The notes under the pieces are model-generated. The model worked only from the letters and a program-made list of their open reading frames with translations, was not told the DNA's origin and searched no databases. A DNA stretch of 40,540 nucleotides from JADGHX01 sp035760965 (lineage in GTDB: Bacteria; Pseudomonadota; Gammaproteobacteria; Steroidobacterales; Steroidobacteraceae): NCBI GenBank assembly GCA_035760965.1, contig DASTRY010000084.1, positions 1 through 40,540 of the forward strand, written 5' to 3'. How positions within the stretch are numbered: the stretch's first letter is position 1; every line of letters starts with the position of its first letter. The translations under genes and the position numbers were made by a program. Shown here piece by piece: positions 8,753 to 16,189 of the stretch.

Positions 8753-9205
8753 ATGTCCCAATCGAACCCGCTCCGCATCTTCGTGACCCACTTGTGGGAG
8801 ACCTCGGATGATTACCTGCGCGTGTTCGAGTACCTCGAGAGCGCACGCAACTTTTTCTACCGCAATTACAGCACCCCGGATCACCCGCCGGTCGGCGACA
8901 AGGAAGCGCTGAAGGAAGACCTGCGGAAGCAGATCGCTCCGGTCGAAGCGGTGATCGCGCTGTCGAGCCTGTACGAGAAGAACAAGGATCTGGTGACGTT
9001 CCAGCTTCTCTACGCACAAGCGAACAATATCCCCGTCATTCTCATGAAGCCCTTCGGCGATGCTCGGCCGCCCGCCAAGGCGCTCGTCGACCATGCGACC
9101 GAGGTCATCGACTGGGATGAGCGCGCGCTGGTCGACGCCGTGCGCAAGCACGCGCGGCACGAGGACACGACGCGCTGGGACACCATCGAGTTCAAGCTCG
9201 ACTGA
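8753..9205 (+). CDS. TIR-like (ThsB/DUF1863-type) domain protein, stand-alone
   Basis: A 150-residue protein that is almost only one domain. The layout LRIFVTHLWETSDDYLRVFEYLES - NFFYRNYS - LKEDLRKQIAPVEAVIALSS - PVILMKPFG - VIDWDERALVDAVRK follows the TIR-like family that includes the Thoeris defence sensor ThsB. In that family the helix after the Ser/Tyr-rich strand usually carries a glutamate (a W-x-x-F-E type motif), which is the NAD-handling residue of TIR enzymes. Here the aligned residue is Gln84 (LVTFQLLYAQ), so enzymatic activity is doubtful. No ThsA-like effector or other defence gene is adjacent; the gene starts 104 bases from the divergent EEP gene. The alignment is by eye from memory of the family. 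Start: ATG 8753. Confidence 0.75.
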   Translation: MSQSNPLRIFVTHLWETSDDYLRVFEYLESARNFFYRNYSTPDHPPVGDKEALKEDLRKQIAPVEAVIALSSLYEKNKDLVTFQLLYAQANNIPVILMKPFGDARPPAKALVDHATEVIDWDERALVDAVRKHARHEDTTRWDTIEFKLD

Positions 9206-9242
9206 TCCGCCGCGACGGAATCGCCGCCGCGCTTGTAGGCCG

Positions 9243-9279
9243 CCTCGCCGGCACAGCCACGCGCATCGGCCCGGCGAGG
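9243..9279. terminator. Hairpin between convergent genes
   Basis: CCTCGCCGG at 9243-9251 pairs perfectly with CCGGCGAGG at 9271-9279 (9 bp, 19-base loop). It lies between the convergent TIR-like gene and the 128-residue unknown gene. No T-run follows on either strand, so a factor-independent terminator is only possible, not shown. Confidence 0.35.
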
Positions 9280-9374
9280 TGTTCCACCTGACCTGATCAG
9301 CCGGAACCGACGCACCCTTGCAGGCGGCCCCTTGGGACGCAGCCGTGCGAATCGGCGCGGGCGGGCGCTGCGGC

Positions 9375-9761
9375 TCAGCCTTCGGCCGCTCGTGCTTCGC
9401 TTATGTAGAGCGGCAGGATCTGCGCCGACTGCGTGACGCGCTCACGATGCGCGGCGGCCGGCCGGGGCGTCGCGCACAGCAGGCGCACGACCCACGAAGC
9501 CACTTCCTCGGCCTGCTCAGTCGACATCTTGCGCACGGTGGCGCGGAACGCGTCGTCGCCCCGCACGAGCGGCGGCTCGCGCGTCATGGCGTCGGTCAGG
9601 ATCCGGAAGTCATCGCGCAGCTCTTTGGGCAGGTCGGCTTCGGCGATGTGCGAGAGATGGTTGCGGTAAGCGTCCGTGAGCCGATCCTTGAGCGGCCCCG
9701 AGCGGGCCAGTGAGAGTGTCGCTCCTTGAAGCTTTTCCCAGGCTGAGCTGATGCCATTCAT
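9375..9761 (-). CDS. Uncharacterised 128-residue cytoplasmic protein
   Basis: I do not recognise a family. The protein reads as soluble and mostly helical, with no signal peptide, TM segment or cysteine cluster. The N-terminal half (MNGISSAWEKLQGATLSL...KDRLTDAYRNHLSHI) and the middle (DFRILTDAMTREPPLVRGDD) look like normal coding sequence. The ATG at 9761 is the only good start. A 282-base leader region upstream is unusually AT-rich for this genome and holds a promoter candidate. The C-terminus ends ISEARAAEG. It might be a housekeeping unknown conserved among relatives; function cannot be inferred from neighbours. Confidence 0.7.
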   Translation of the reverse strand: MNGISSAWEKLQGATLSLARSGPLKDRLTDAYRNHLSHIAEADLPKELRDDFRILTDAMTREPPLVRGDDAFRATVRKMSTEQAEEVASWVVRLLCATPRPAAAHRERVTQSAQILPLYISEARAAEG

Positions 9762-9891
9762 GCGTGCGACCCCGTTTTATGCGTGTGTCAATGGACGTTG
9801 CGAGCCCCATTTTGGTGCCGGCTCGTTTGGGAGGGCGTCCGGTTTGTTGTTTTTCGAGGAATCCTGACCAGAACAAGCGACTTGCGACCGG

Positions 9892-9919
9892 AATATAGCG
9901 CAGGGCCTCACAAAGGCAA
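9892..9919 (-). promoter_or_regulatory. Candidate sigma70 promoter in AT-rich leader
   Basis: On the minus strand TTGCCT (9919-9914) and TATATT (9897-9892) are separated by 16 bases, reading toward the gene starting at 9761. The surrounding 9,890-9,980 stretch is markedly AT-rich against the rest of the window and also contains CATAA/TTATG arms (9946-9961) that could be an operator. By-eye call. Confidence 0.4.
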
Positions 9920-10043
9920 TTGAAATATGTCGTGATCCTAATGCGCATAATGTATCTTATGGTAAATATACTAGGTAAGTCTCCCGGTACGGGGGCGATC
10001 TCGATCCGGACGCCGGACCTCGGCCGATCCCAAACCCCTCTTC

Positions 10044-10778
10044 TCAGTCGGCCACGAGCCTGTGCGTTCTCTTCAGGCTGAAGGCCACCATCCAGGCGAC
10101 CGTGACGACGAGAAGAACGATCTCGAGATCGTGAATCGTCTCGAGCCGCATCTGCCATTGGCCCGCCATCCATACGTTGTAGAGCGCGATCAGCACGATC
10201 ACCGAGATCCAGCCGAACGGCGTGCCGTATTCCTTCACGATCACGCGGCGCCAGTGAAACTGCATCGAGCGCAGCGTCGTACCGAGCCCCGCGAGACGCG
10301 GCAGCCAGCGCGGCACGTCACGGCAGTACGCCGCGAACGCCGCGCCGAAGCGGTCCTGCAGGTAGTCTTCTTCGGCCGCCACGATGCTGGCGTACATGAA
10401 CAAGCCGAGCGGCACGGCCACCGCGATCGTCACCCAGGAATTCGAAGCGAGCGCCACGCCGATCATGATGAGCAGATTGCCCACGTACATCGGATTGCGT
10501 GAGTGCGAGTAGATGCCCTCGGTGACGAGGTCCTCCGCGTAGACGCGCCGCCCGCGGCCGCCACGAATGACGTAACGCAGGCCGATGGTCGCCGCGCGCA
10601 CGATCTGCCCGAGCGCCGCGACGACCGCACCGACGGCAGCCGCTAGCAGCGGGTCTGGGAACGGATCGGGCCCGGGCAGGAACAGCAGCACGCAGGCCAG
10701 GGGAAAGAGTGAGTTTCGATACCGAAAAAGGAAGTTTCCGGCGGTGGCCAGCATTTCCTGTTGGACGTGAGCCGACAT
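10044..10778 (-). CDS. Membrane methyltransferase of the ICMT/PEMT-like family
   Basis: A 244-residue polytopic membrane protein. The family signature is present: LVTEGIYSHSRNPMYVGNLL (the RNP-x-Y loop) followed by a hydrophobic segment and the EEDYLQDRFGAAFAAYCRDVPRW motif, as in isoprenylcysteine carboxyl methyltransferase and phospholipid N-methyltransferase relatives. At least five hydrophobic segments are visible, including two C-terminal ones (FGWISVIVLIALYNVW; IVLLVVTVAWMVAFSL) beyond the core domain. SAM is the likely donor; the acceptor is unknown. I start at ATG 10778 (MSAHVQQEML); an upstream in-frame ATG at 10826 would add 16 residues. Neither start has a convincing ribosome site. 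Confidence 0.82.
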   Translation of the reverse strand: MSAHVQQEMLATAGNFLFRYRNSLFPLACVLLFLPGPDPFPDPLLAAAVGAVVAALGQIVRAATIGLRYVIRGGRGRRVYAEDLVTEGIYSHSRNPMYVGNLLIMIGVALASNSWVTIAVAVPLGLFMYASIVAAEEDYLQDRFGAAFAAYCRDVPRWLPRLAGLGTTLRSMQFHWRRVIVKEYGTPFGWISVIVLIALYNVWMAGQWQMRLETIHDLEIVLLVVTVAWMVAFSLKRTHRLVAD

Positions 10779-11013
10779 AAAAGCAATCGCACCGCAGTGC
10801 GCCCCCTCGAGCGCCCGTGCATACAATGGCCGCCGATGCGACCGTCATGTAGCTGGAACGCGATGTGCGGATCTTGGCACGCCCCTGCGCGCCGCGTGCG
10901 CTTTTATCGTTCCGCTCAGTCCGCACTCCGCGGCAGAACGGGCTCGCGCAGCTCCTCGCGCGGGCCATTGCCCATGACCGCGCAACCTCGCGACAACACG
11001 AAAGTAGGCCTAG

Positions 11014-11397
11014 ATGCCTTGGATCCAATTTGCGGCAGTGGGCGCCGGCGCAGCATGCGGCGCCTGGCTTCGATGGGGGTTTTCGCTGCTCCTGAATCCG
11101 GTGTTTCCGACCGTGCCGCTCGGTACGCTGACCGCGAACCTGGTGGGCGGCTTCATCATCGGGATCGTCATGGGCATCGCCGAGCCGATTCAGCTCTCGC
11201 CGACGATGCGCCTGCTGGTCGTGACCGGCTTCCTCGGCGGCCTGACGACGTTCTCCACGTTCTCCGCGGAAACGACGAACCTGCTGCTGAGGGGACAGTA
11301 CGGCTGGGGACTCGTCGTGATCGCGAGCCATCTCGTCGGCTCGCTGGCCCTGACGGGCGCCGGCGCCCTACTCGCGCGCGCCGCCTTGGCGCGCTAA
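11014..11397 (+). CDS. crcB: Fluoride exporter CrcB (Fluc family)
   Basis: A 127-residue inner-membrane protein with four TM segments, the usual size of a Fluc subunit, which works as an antiparallel dimer to let fluoride out of the cell. The hallmark GFLGGLTTFSTFS motif is at about residues 72-84; the N-terminal GAACGAWLRW and PLGTLTANLVGGF segments are also typical. I looked upstream for the fluoride (crcB) riboswitch and did not find its conserved elements. The 187-base region before the gene is shared with the divergent methyltransferase. Confidence 0.95.
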   Translation: MPWIQFAAVGAGAACGAWLRWGFSLLLNPVFPTVPLGTLTANLVGGFIIGIVMGIAEPIQLSPTMRLLVVTGFLGGLTTFSTFSAETTNLLLRGQYGWGLVVIASHLVGSLALTGAGALLARAALAR

Positions 11398-11619
11398 CCC
11401 ACGCCCCCAGCCCACAGCCGCTAGTCCATTGCGCGCCAACGAGGTAGCACTAGGCCGCGCACGCTAATGAATAGCGACGCTCACGCTTCGAATACCGAGA
11501 TTCGGGCACCGCGAACGCGGCAGTTTCTGCACGCGGCTGCAATCTTTGCAATCACGCGGTTGCAAGAGGCACGCGGGCGCGAGCCCGGAGGCCTGGGCCG
11601 CACGCCGATCCCCTCGGCA

Positions 11620-11657
11620 AGAGCGGCCCCGCGCCGGTGTGCGGCGAAAACCGCTCT
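11620..11657 (-). terminator. Hairpin directly after the KGG-protein stop
   Basis: AGAGCGG (11620-11626) and CCGCTCT (11651-11657) form a 7-bp stem immediately downstream of the minus-strand stop at 11658-11660, with an inner CGCCG/CCGGCG pairing. No clear U-run follows, so termination is a guess from position. The rest of 11398-11657 shows no gene. Confidence 0.4.
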
Positions 11658-12080
11658 CTAGTGGGAGCCGCTCTTGCCGCCCGGCTGCGCCTGCCGGGAC
11701 TTATCCGCGTCGGACGACGAGGACGCCTCGTGCGAGGCGGTACCGCCGTGGCTGGCCTGCCCGCCCTTGCGGCCTGCCTCGGCCGCGAGCTCGGGGTTCT
11801 GCGAGAAGCTGCGCTTCTCGTCCGGAACGCTCTGACCGCCCTTCCGTCCCGCTTCGGCCGCGAGCGACCGATTCTGCGAGAAGCTGCGCTTCGAGCCGGG
11901 AACGCTCTGACCGCCCTTGCGACCCGCCTCGGCGGCGAGTCGGCGATTCTGCGAGAAACTCCGTTTCGAATCGGGGACGGCCTTGCCGCCCATGCTGGCG
12001 ATCTCCCTCTGCCGCTCGGCGTCCATCGACGCGAAACCGCGGTTGGAGGTCCGTCCGTCCTGAGTCCTGCCGTGAGCCAT
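11658..12080 (-). CDS. KGG-repeat stress-type protein
   Basis: A 140-residue hydrophilic protein made of three near-identical 25-residue units (about residues 31-105) of the form GGxxVPxxKRSFSQNxxLAAEAGRK, the KGG motif of the YciG/GsiB-like general stress proteins. The head (MAHGRTQDGRTSNRGF) and the Gly/Ser-rich tail are low-complexity, so the protein is probably disordered and desiccation- or stress-related by family. Start: of two adjacent ATGs, 12080 sits 7 bases after GAGGAG, 12083 only 4; I choose 12080. It stands alone on its strand and its repeats are also DNA repeats. Confidence 0.88.
   Translation of the reverse strand: MAHGRTQDGRTSNRGFASMDAERQREIASMGGKAVPDSKRSFSQNRRLAAEAGRKGGQSVPGSKRSFSQNRSLAAEAGRKGGQSVPDEKRSFSQNPELAAEAGRKGGQASHGGTASHEASSSSDADKSRQAQPGGKSGSH
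11760..11990 (-). repeat. Three 75-bp coding tandem repeats (KGG units)
   Basis: The three 25-codon units of the KGG protein are also similar in DNA, each with the blocks for KRSFSQN and LAAEAGRKGGQ. Unit borders fall at about 11990, 11915 and 11840. Such arrays can gain or lose units in frame by recombination. Confidence 0.85.
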
Positions 12081-12913
12081 CATCACTCTCCTCACAACTG
12101 TTGAGCTTGCCGCTCGCGGGCGCGCGTGTGACCACTTGGGGCAGGGCTGCAATCAGCGTGAGCGCAATCCCTTACTCTCTTCTTCGGCGAAAGCGGCCCC
12201 CAGCCAGCGAGCACCCGCGAATCAGCAAGACACATGCCGATGCGCTAGCGCCCGCGATGCCCGCGAGATCACGGCGTTTGCCATTGCTGCACGCCGTTGC
12301 CGACGCGATCGGCCCCGCGCCGCAGCGCGGTGTCGAGAAGACTGTCGGTCTCGAACTTAGTTTCCTTGGACCGTGCGACGAAGCGCATCGCGCACACGAC
12401 GATCGCCTGCGCGTGCCGTGGAATAACCTGCGTGATGAACAGCAGCGCACGTAAACGAAATCCGCGCGAGCGCCGCACACGACGCGTCCGACGCGTCCAC
12501 TTGCGGCGAGCGTCGCGCGTACGCCGCCGCGCAAGCGAGCATCTGGATCAGGAATGCCGAGACGCTCGCGGCGAGATCCACGTGGAGAAAACGCGCCGCG
12601 CTCTGCAAGATTTTCGTAAGCCCTTTCCACGTGGCGCGCCGCCTCGAGGTGTACTAGCGCGCGAAGCGTTTGGGACCATCACGTTGAATGCACGCTCGCG
12701 AGCACAGACGGCGAGCGCACCTTTGCTCCAGATCATCGATCATCCGCATCCGCAGACAGCTGCGCGTGTTGTACGCATGCGTCGGCGCCCTGCGCGCAAG
12801 CGTGGCAATGGCCGTAAAAAGCAGCACCACTTGGATAGCCGACAGCGCGTACCGATCGCACTGGCACGACAATCGGGTGCGACGACGGCCGAGCGACCAT
12901 CACCAAGGTTGCG

Positions 12914-12944
12914 AGCCGGAGAGGAAGTGCTTGCACGTCCGGCT
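12914..12944 (+). other. Strong hairpin resembling a group II intron element
   Basis: AGCCGGA (12914-12920) pairs with TCCGGCT (12938-12944), with an inner GTGC/GCAC stem (12927-12936). The order GAGCCGG...GAA...GCACGTCCGG resembles the hairpin that precedes the reverse-transcriptase gene in bacterial group II introns. No reverse transcriptase is present, so this could be a remnant or chance. Confidence 0.25.
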
Positions 12945-12997
12945 TCGATCTTCATCGCGCGGCGGAGCGACGCATGTAAGAAGCACACAGCCGAAGG

Positions 12998-13080
12998 AAA
13001 TATGTGCCCCAGCAGAGCGCACCGCCCTCACTCGAAGCAAATATGTGCCGCCAGCGCCCGCGAGCGCACTGCCCTCACTC
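12998..13080 (+). repeat. Imperfect direct repeat, two units
   Basis: Two adjacent units share their ends: AAATATGTGCC at 12998-13008 and 13039-13049, and GCCCTCACTC at 13024-13033 and 13071-13080, with a GAGCGCAC core in each. The second unit is 6 bases longer. Not part of any recognised gene. Confidence 0.6.
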
Positions 13081-13159
13081 TGTGCAACGAGCCCGGTCCA
13101 TTCGCGCCGGCTTCGGTCAATGCGTCGCTCGTCGTGTGCGACGCCACTCTTGACCTGTA

Positions 13160-14089
13160 TCAGCCTCGAGTCGCCACGAGCGGCACGACGCTTCCCGCGA
13201 CGTGCATCTTGCCCCGGTCCGTACCCTTGAGCGCGAAACCGGCGCCGTTCGCGGTGTGCCAGGTCTCGAGCGTCAACGGAGCCGGGATCGTCACGGGCCG
13301 CTTGAACACCACGTCGACGCGCTTCGCGCCCGTAAACGTGTCGGAGTTCAGCGCCGCGAGGCAGCGCGCCATCGACCACATGCCATGAGCGATCGGCTGA
13401 TTGAAGCCGAACATGCGGGCGCCGACCTTCGAGAGATGGATCGGGTTGAAGTCGCTCGACACACGCGCGTAGCGCCAGCCGATGCCCTCATCGGCCTCGA
13501 AGCTCATCGTGCGCACGCTGTCGGGCGAGTCGGGTTGCACGGATTCGGCATCCGGCGCGGGGATGCCCTCGCCCGCGGCGATGCGGCCGGCATAGCGCTT
13601 CTCGCGCGTCGTGCGGCGCGCCATGAAGACGCAGGTCTCCTGCCACACGGGCTGCCCGTCGATCTCGACGCTCGTATTGACGTCGAACTCCTGTCCGACA
13701 TTCGTCTCGCGATGACCTTCGATCCACACGCGCAACCGTCCGACTTCGCCGACGCGCAGCGGGCGCTGCTGCTCGATGTGATTGCGCAGATGGACGAGGC
13801 CCATGATGCGCACGGGGAAGGCGCTCGAGGACATCAACGCCAGTTGCACCGGCATCGCGAGCACGTGCGGGTAGGCGACCGGCAGCGTCTCCGACGATTC
13901 GCCGCCGCACACGGCGCGATACGCGTCGACGCGCTCGCGCTTGGCCTGAAAGCGCGCGAGGACCGCTTCGAGTCGCGGCAACGTCGTGTCCTTCGGCAAC
14001 AGCGGCAGCTTCTTGTTGAAGACGACGCGGAGGTACGAAGGAACGATCGAGGGAGCCGAGCGAAAGCTGAGCGAAACCGGTGAAGCCAT
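13160..14089 (-). CDS. MaoC-like hot-dog acyl dehydratase
   Basis: A 309-residue protein with two hot-dog halves. The C-terminal half has the MaoC hydratase signature YARVSSDFNPIHLSKVGAR...IAHGMW with the expected Asp213 and His218. The N-terminal half (LPVAYPHVLAMPVQLALMSS, then GLVHLRNHIEQQRPL) lacks the catalytic pair, as in eukaryotic-type HTD2/MFE-2-like double-hot-dog proteins. It probably hydrates an enoyl-thioester, but the substrate is unknown. Start at ATG 14089 (MASPVSLSF) rather than the GTG at 14122. It begins 35 bases after the ccmI stop on the same strand and may be read through from the ccm operon, with no obvious functional link to it. Confidence 0.85.
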   Translation of the reverse strand: MASPVSLSFRSAPSIVPSYLRVVFNKKLPLLPKDTTLPRLEAVLARFQAKRERVDAYRAVCGGESSETLPVAYPHVLAMPVQLALMSSSAFPVRIMGLVHLRNHIEQQRPLRVGEVGRLRVWIEGHRETNVGQEFDVNTSVEIDGQPVWQETCVFMARRTTREKRYAGRIAAGEGIPAPDAESVQPDSPDSVRTMSFEADEGIGWRYARVSSDFNPIHLSKVGARMFGFNQPIAHGMWSMARCLAALNSDTFTGAKRVDVVFKRPVTIPAPLTLETWHTANGAGFALKGTDRGKMHVAGSVVPLVATRG

Positions 14090-14124
14090 GCGTTGAGAGG
14101 CGCGCGCAGCGTAGATCTGCACGC

Positions 14125-15207
14125 TCAGGGTGTCACATGGTCGATGACGATGTCGACGATGCCGCCCTCACCCACCCGGTGCGCTGCAAGGCCGAACGGG
14201 TCGCCCGACGCCCCAATGGGGCTGCCCGAGCGCGACACGCGCGCCACGACCTCAACCAGCTGACCCGCGGCGAACGTGTGCCCGGGAAGCATGGAGTCCG
14301 CGGTGGTGAGCTCCACCGTCTGCGGGAATCGACTCGCGAGTCGCTTCACGGCGAGCGGCGGGCCCGCCTGGCGCGGATCGCGCACCAGGACGAATAGCGG
14401 GGCGCTGGAGGGCACTTCGCCGCTCAGTTTGGCGGAGAGTGTCACCTTCACGCGCACCGGCGGAGCGGCCTTGGCGGCGGCTCCTGCATCCGCCCCCGAA
14501 GGCGCGGATCCACCGCCGCTGTCGGCGCGGGCCATCGGCCCACCGGGCGCCGGCGCTGCACCGCCGATCTGGCCGCCGAGTTTCTCGTCGATGGCCGCGA
14601 TCTGCTGCTGCAGGAGGGGCCGGATGTTCTCCGGCGGATTGAGCGCGAGCAGGTTGCTGAACCGCTCGCGCGCGAGGTGCAGATCGCCGCGGCGCAGTGC
14701 CGCCGCCGCACCATAGAACTGCGCCTTGCCGGATTTCGGATCGAGCTGCAGGGCCTTCTCGAGGTACTGCCCGGCGCGTCCGTCGAGCTCTTTCTCGTCC
14801 GTGAGGATCAGCGCCTCGGCCATGCCGACGAGCGCTTCGGCGTTCTTCCCGTCGGCGAGCCGGTCGGCGCGCTGGTAGGCGCGCTCCGCGAGCTCGTACT
14901 GCTCGAGCACGGTGTAGGAGCGACCGAGCATGAGCCAGCCCTCGAGATCGTTCGGATTCGACTCGAGCCGGCGCGCCAGATTCGAGACCATGCCCTGCGG
15001 CGTGCCCGAGGTATCGGCCCCGCGCCAGGACCAGTTGCTCCACACGAGATAGAGCAGACCACCGCCGAACACGAGCACGGCGGCCGCGCCGAACGCGGCC
15101 CAGACGGCCGGCTCCGCCCCGCCCTCCTTGCGCTTCAGCAGCGGAACGGCGACCACGGCGACAGCGGCGATCGTGAGCACGATCGCAATGAGAATAAACG
15201 TAGTCAT
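14125..15207 (-). CDS. ccmI: Cytochrome c maturation protein CcmI (TPR apocytochrome chaperone)
   Basis: A 360-residue inner-membrane protein of the c-type cytochrome ligation complex. Two TM segments (about residues 2-24 and 38-57) precede a TPR region (GWLMLGRSYTVLEQYELAERAYQRA and following units), which holds apocytochrome c. A Gly/Ala/Pro-rich linker leads to a C-terminal beta domain (VRVKVTLSAKLSGEVPSSAPLFVLVRDP...), typical of full-length CcmI. The ATG at 15207 shares its A with the ccmH TGA (TGATG). It is the last ccm gene of the operon. Confidence 0.92.
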   Translation of the reverse strand: MTTFILIAIVLTIAAVAVVAVPLLKRKEGGAEPAVWAAFGAAAVLVFGGGLLYLVWSNWSWRGADTSGTPQGMVSNLARRLESNPNDLEGWLMLGRSYTVLEQYELAERAYQRADRLADGKNAEALVGMAEALILTDEKELDGRAGQYLEKALQLDPKSGKAQFYGAAAALRRGDLHLARERFSNLLALNPPENIRPLLQQQIAAIDEKLGGQIGGAAPAPGGPMARADSGGGSAPSGADAGAAAKAAPPVRVKVTLSAKLSGEVPSSAPLFVLVRDPRQAGPPLAVKRLASRFPQTVELTTADSMLPGHTFAAGQLVEVVARVSRSGSPIGASGDPFGLAAHRVGEGGIVDIVIDHVTP

Positions 15208-15644
15208 CAGCGCCCTGCCGCTTCCTCTTCCAAGGGCTCGTTGTCTTGCTCGACGAGCTTGCTGCGCTGGCGAATGATGCGTACGGCGATGAACGCGCCG
15301 ATCACCAGCATGATGGCCGGCCCGAACCACAACCAGACGTTGCGAGCCGAGAATCGGGGCCGGAACAGGATGAACTCGCCGTACCGGGCGACCATGTAGT
15401 CCCGGATCTCGTCGTCGGTCTTGCCGGCCACCACCATCTCGCGCACCTGGTTGCGCAGCTCACCGGCGAGCTCGACCGGCGAATCGGCGATGGACTGATT
15501 GAGGCACTGCATGCAGCGCAGCTCGTGCGTCAGTTTCTGATAGCGCGCTTGCTGCTGCGGGTCCGGAAGCGTCGTCGGATCGATCGCAAACGCGGCTCGA
15601 ACGCAGAGCAGCGCCGCCAGCAGGACGAGTAACACGATGCGCAT
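15207..15644 (-). CDS. ccmH: Cytochrome c maturation protein CcmH
   Basis: A 145-residue protein with a cleavable-looking N-terminal signal (LLVLLAALLCVRAAFA), a periplasmic three-helix thiol domain with the LRCMQCLNQSIADS motif (Cys44 and Cys47) and one C-terminal TM (about residues 101-121, VWLWFGPAIMLVIGAF). It reduces apocytochrome CXXCH thiols with CcmG and binds CcmI and CcmF. It is the short CcmH form, with the TPR part as separate ccmI. Start codon shares its A with the ccmG stop. Confidence 0.95.
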   Translation of the reverse strand: MRIVLLVLLAALLCVRAAFAIDPTTLPDPQQQARYQKLTHELRCMQCLNQSIADSPVELAGELRNQVREMVVAGKTDDEIRDYMVARYGEFILFRPRFSARNVWLWFGPAIMLVIGAFIAVRIIRQRSKLVEQDNEPLEEEAAGR

Positions 15645-16189
15645 CAGGACCCCGCCGGCGCACGGCCCGCGATCAGGGGCTCGAAGTCGCGCTTCCAGAT
15701 TTCCATCGTCAGCGCGCCCGAGTGCTTGTGAACGATGACGCCGTTCGCATCGACCAGGAAGCTCTCCGGGGCGGCGCTGACGCCCAGATCGATGGCGAGA
15801 CGCCCCTCGCGATCGACGGCGATCTGCGAGTAGGGGTTGCCGAGATCGCTGAGCCACTGGAGCGCGAGCGTGTCTTCGTCGCGCCAGTTCACGCCGATGA
15901 GCGGCACCTCGTTCATCTGCTGGATCTTCAGCAGCGTGTCGTGCTCCTGCCGGCAGGTCACGCACCACGTGCCCCAGATGTTCAGGACATAGGGCTTGCC
16001 CTGCAGTGCTTTCGAGCTGACCTTCGTGCCCGGATTCGTGAGATTCGGCAGCTCGAATGCCGGCACCGGCTTGCCGATGAGGACCGACGGAATGATGCGC
16101 TCGCCGCGCGGCGCGCGCAGGATGCCGATGAGCAGCACGAGCGCCAGCACGGCGAAGGCGATCGGCGCGATGATGAACCGGTTCTTCAT
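15644..16189 (-). CDS. ccmG: Thiol:disulfide interchange protein CcmG/DsbE
   Basis: A 181-residue membrane-anchored thioredoxin-fold protein facing the periplasm. The N-terminal anchor is at about residues 5-24; the active site is WGTWCVTCRQE (Cys76, Cys79) and the cis-proline region is in SAAPESFLVD. The family keeps apocytochrome haem-binding cysteines reduced, taking electrons from DsbD. TGATG junctions link it to ccmF upstream and ccmH downstream, so the genes are translationally coupled. Confidence 0.95.
   Translation of the reverse strand: MKNRFIIAPIAFAVLALVLLIGILRAPRGERIIPSVLIGKPVPAFELPNLTNPGTKVSSKALQGKPYVLNIWGTWCVTCRQEHDTLLKIQQMNEVPLIGVNWRDEDTLALQWLSDLGNPYSQIAVDREGRLAIDLGVSAAPESFLVDANGVIVHKHSGALTMEIWKRDFEPLIAGRAPAGS

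Larger units (their letters stand above)
12084..13159. other. About 1.1 kb without a convincing gene
   Basis: Open frames occur on both strands, as expected from the GC content, but none shows a recognisable domain, a good ribosome site and consistent codon use together. The most protein-like stretch is a minus-strand 69-codon frame at 12269-12478 (RFVARSKETKFETDSLLDTA...), and another frame (12357-12608) has a hydrophobic N-terminus; the two overlap in different frames, so a decayed, frameshifted gene is possible. The region also holds a hairpin at 12914-12944 and a duplicated block at 12998-13080. Confidence 0.5.

Noticed and set aside
10827..11013. Possible fluoride riboswitch before crcB
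   Set aside because: I could not find the conserved crcB-motif elements; only a GC-rich spacer is seen.
12269..12478. A 69-residue minus-strand protein
   Set aside because: Protein-like in composition, but no ribosome site or family, and an overlapping frame looks equally plausible.
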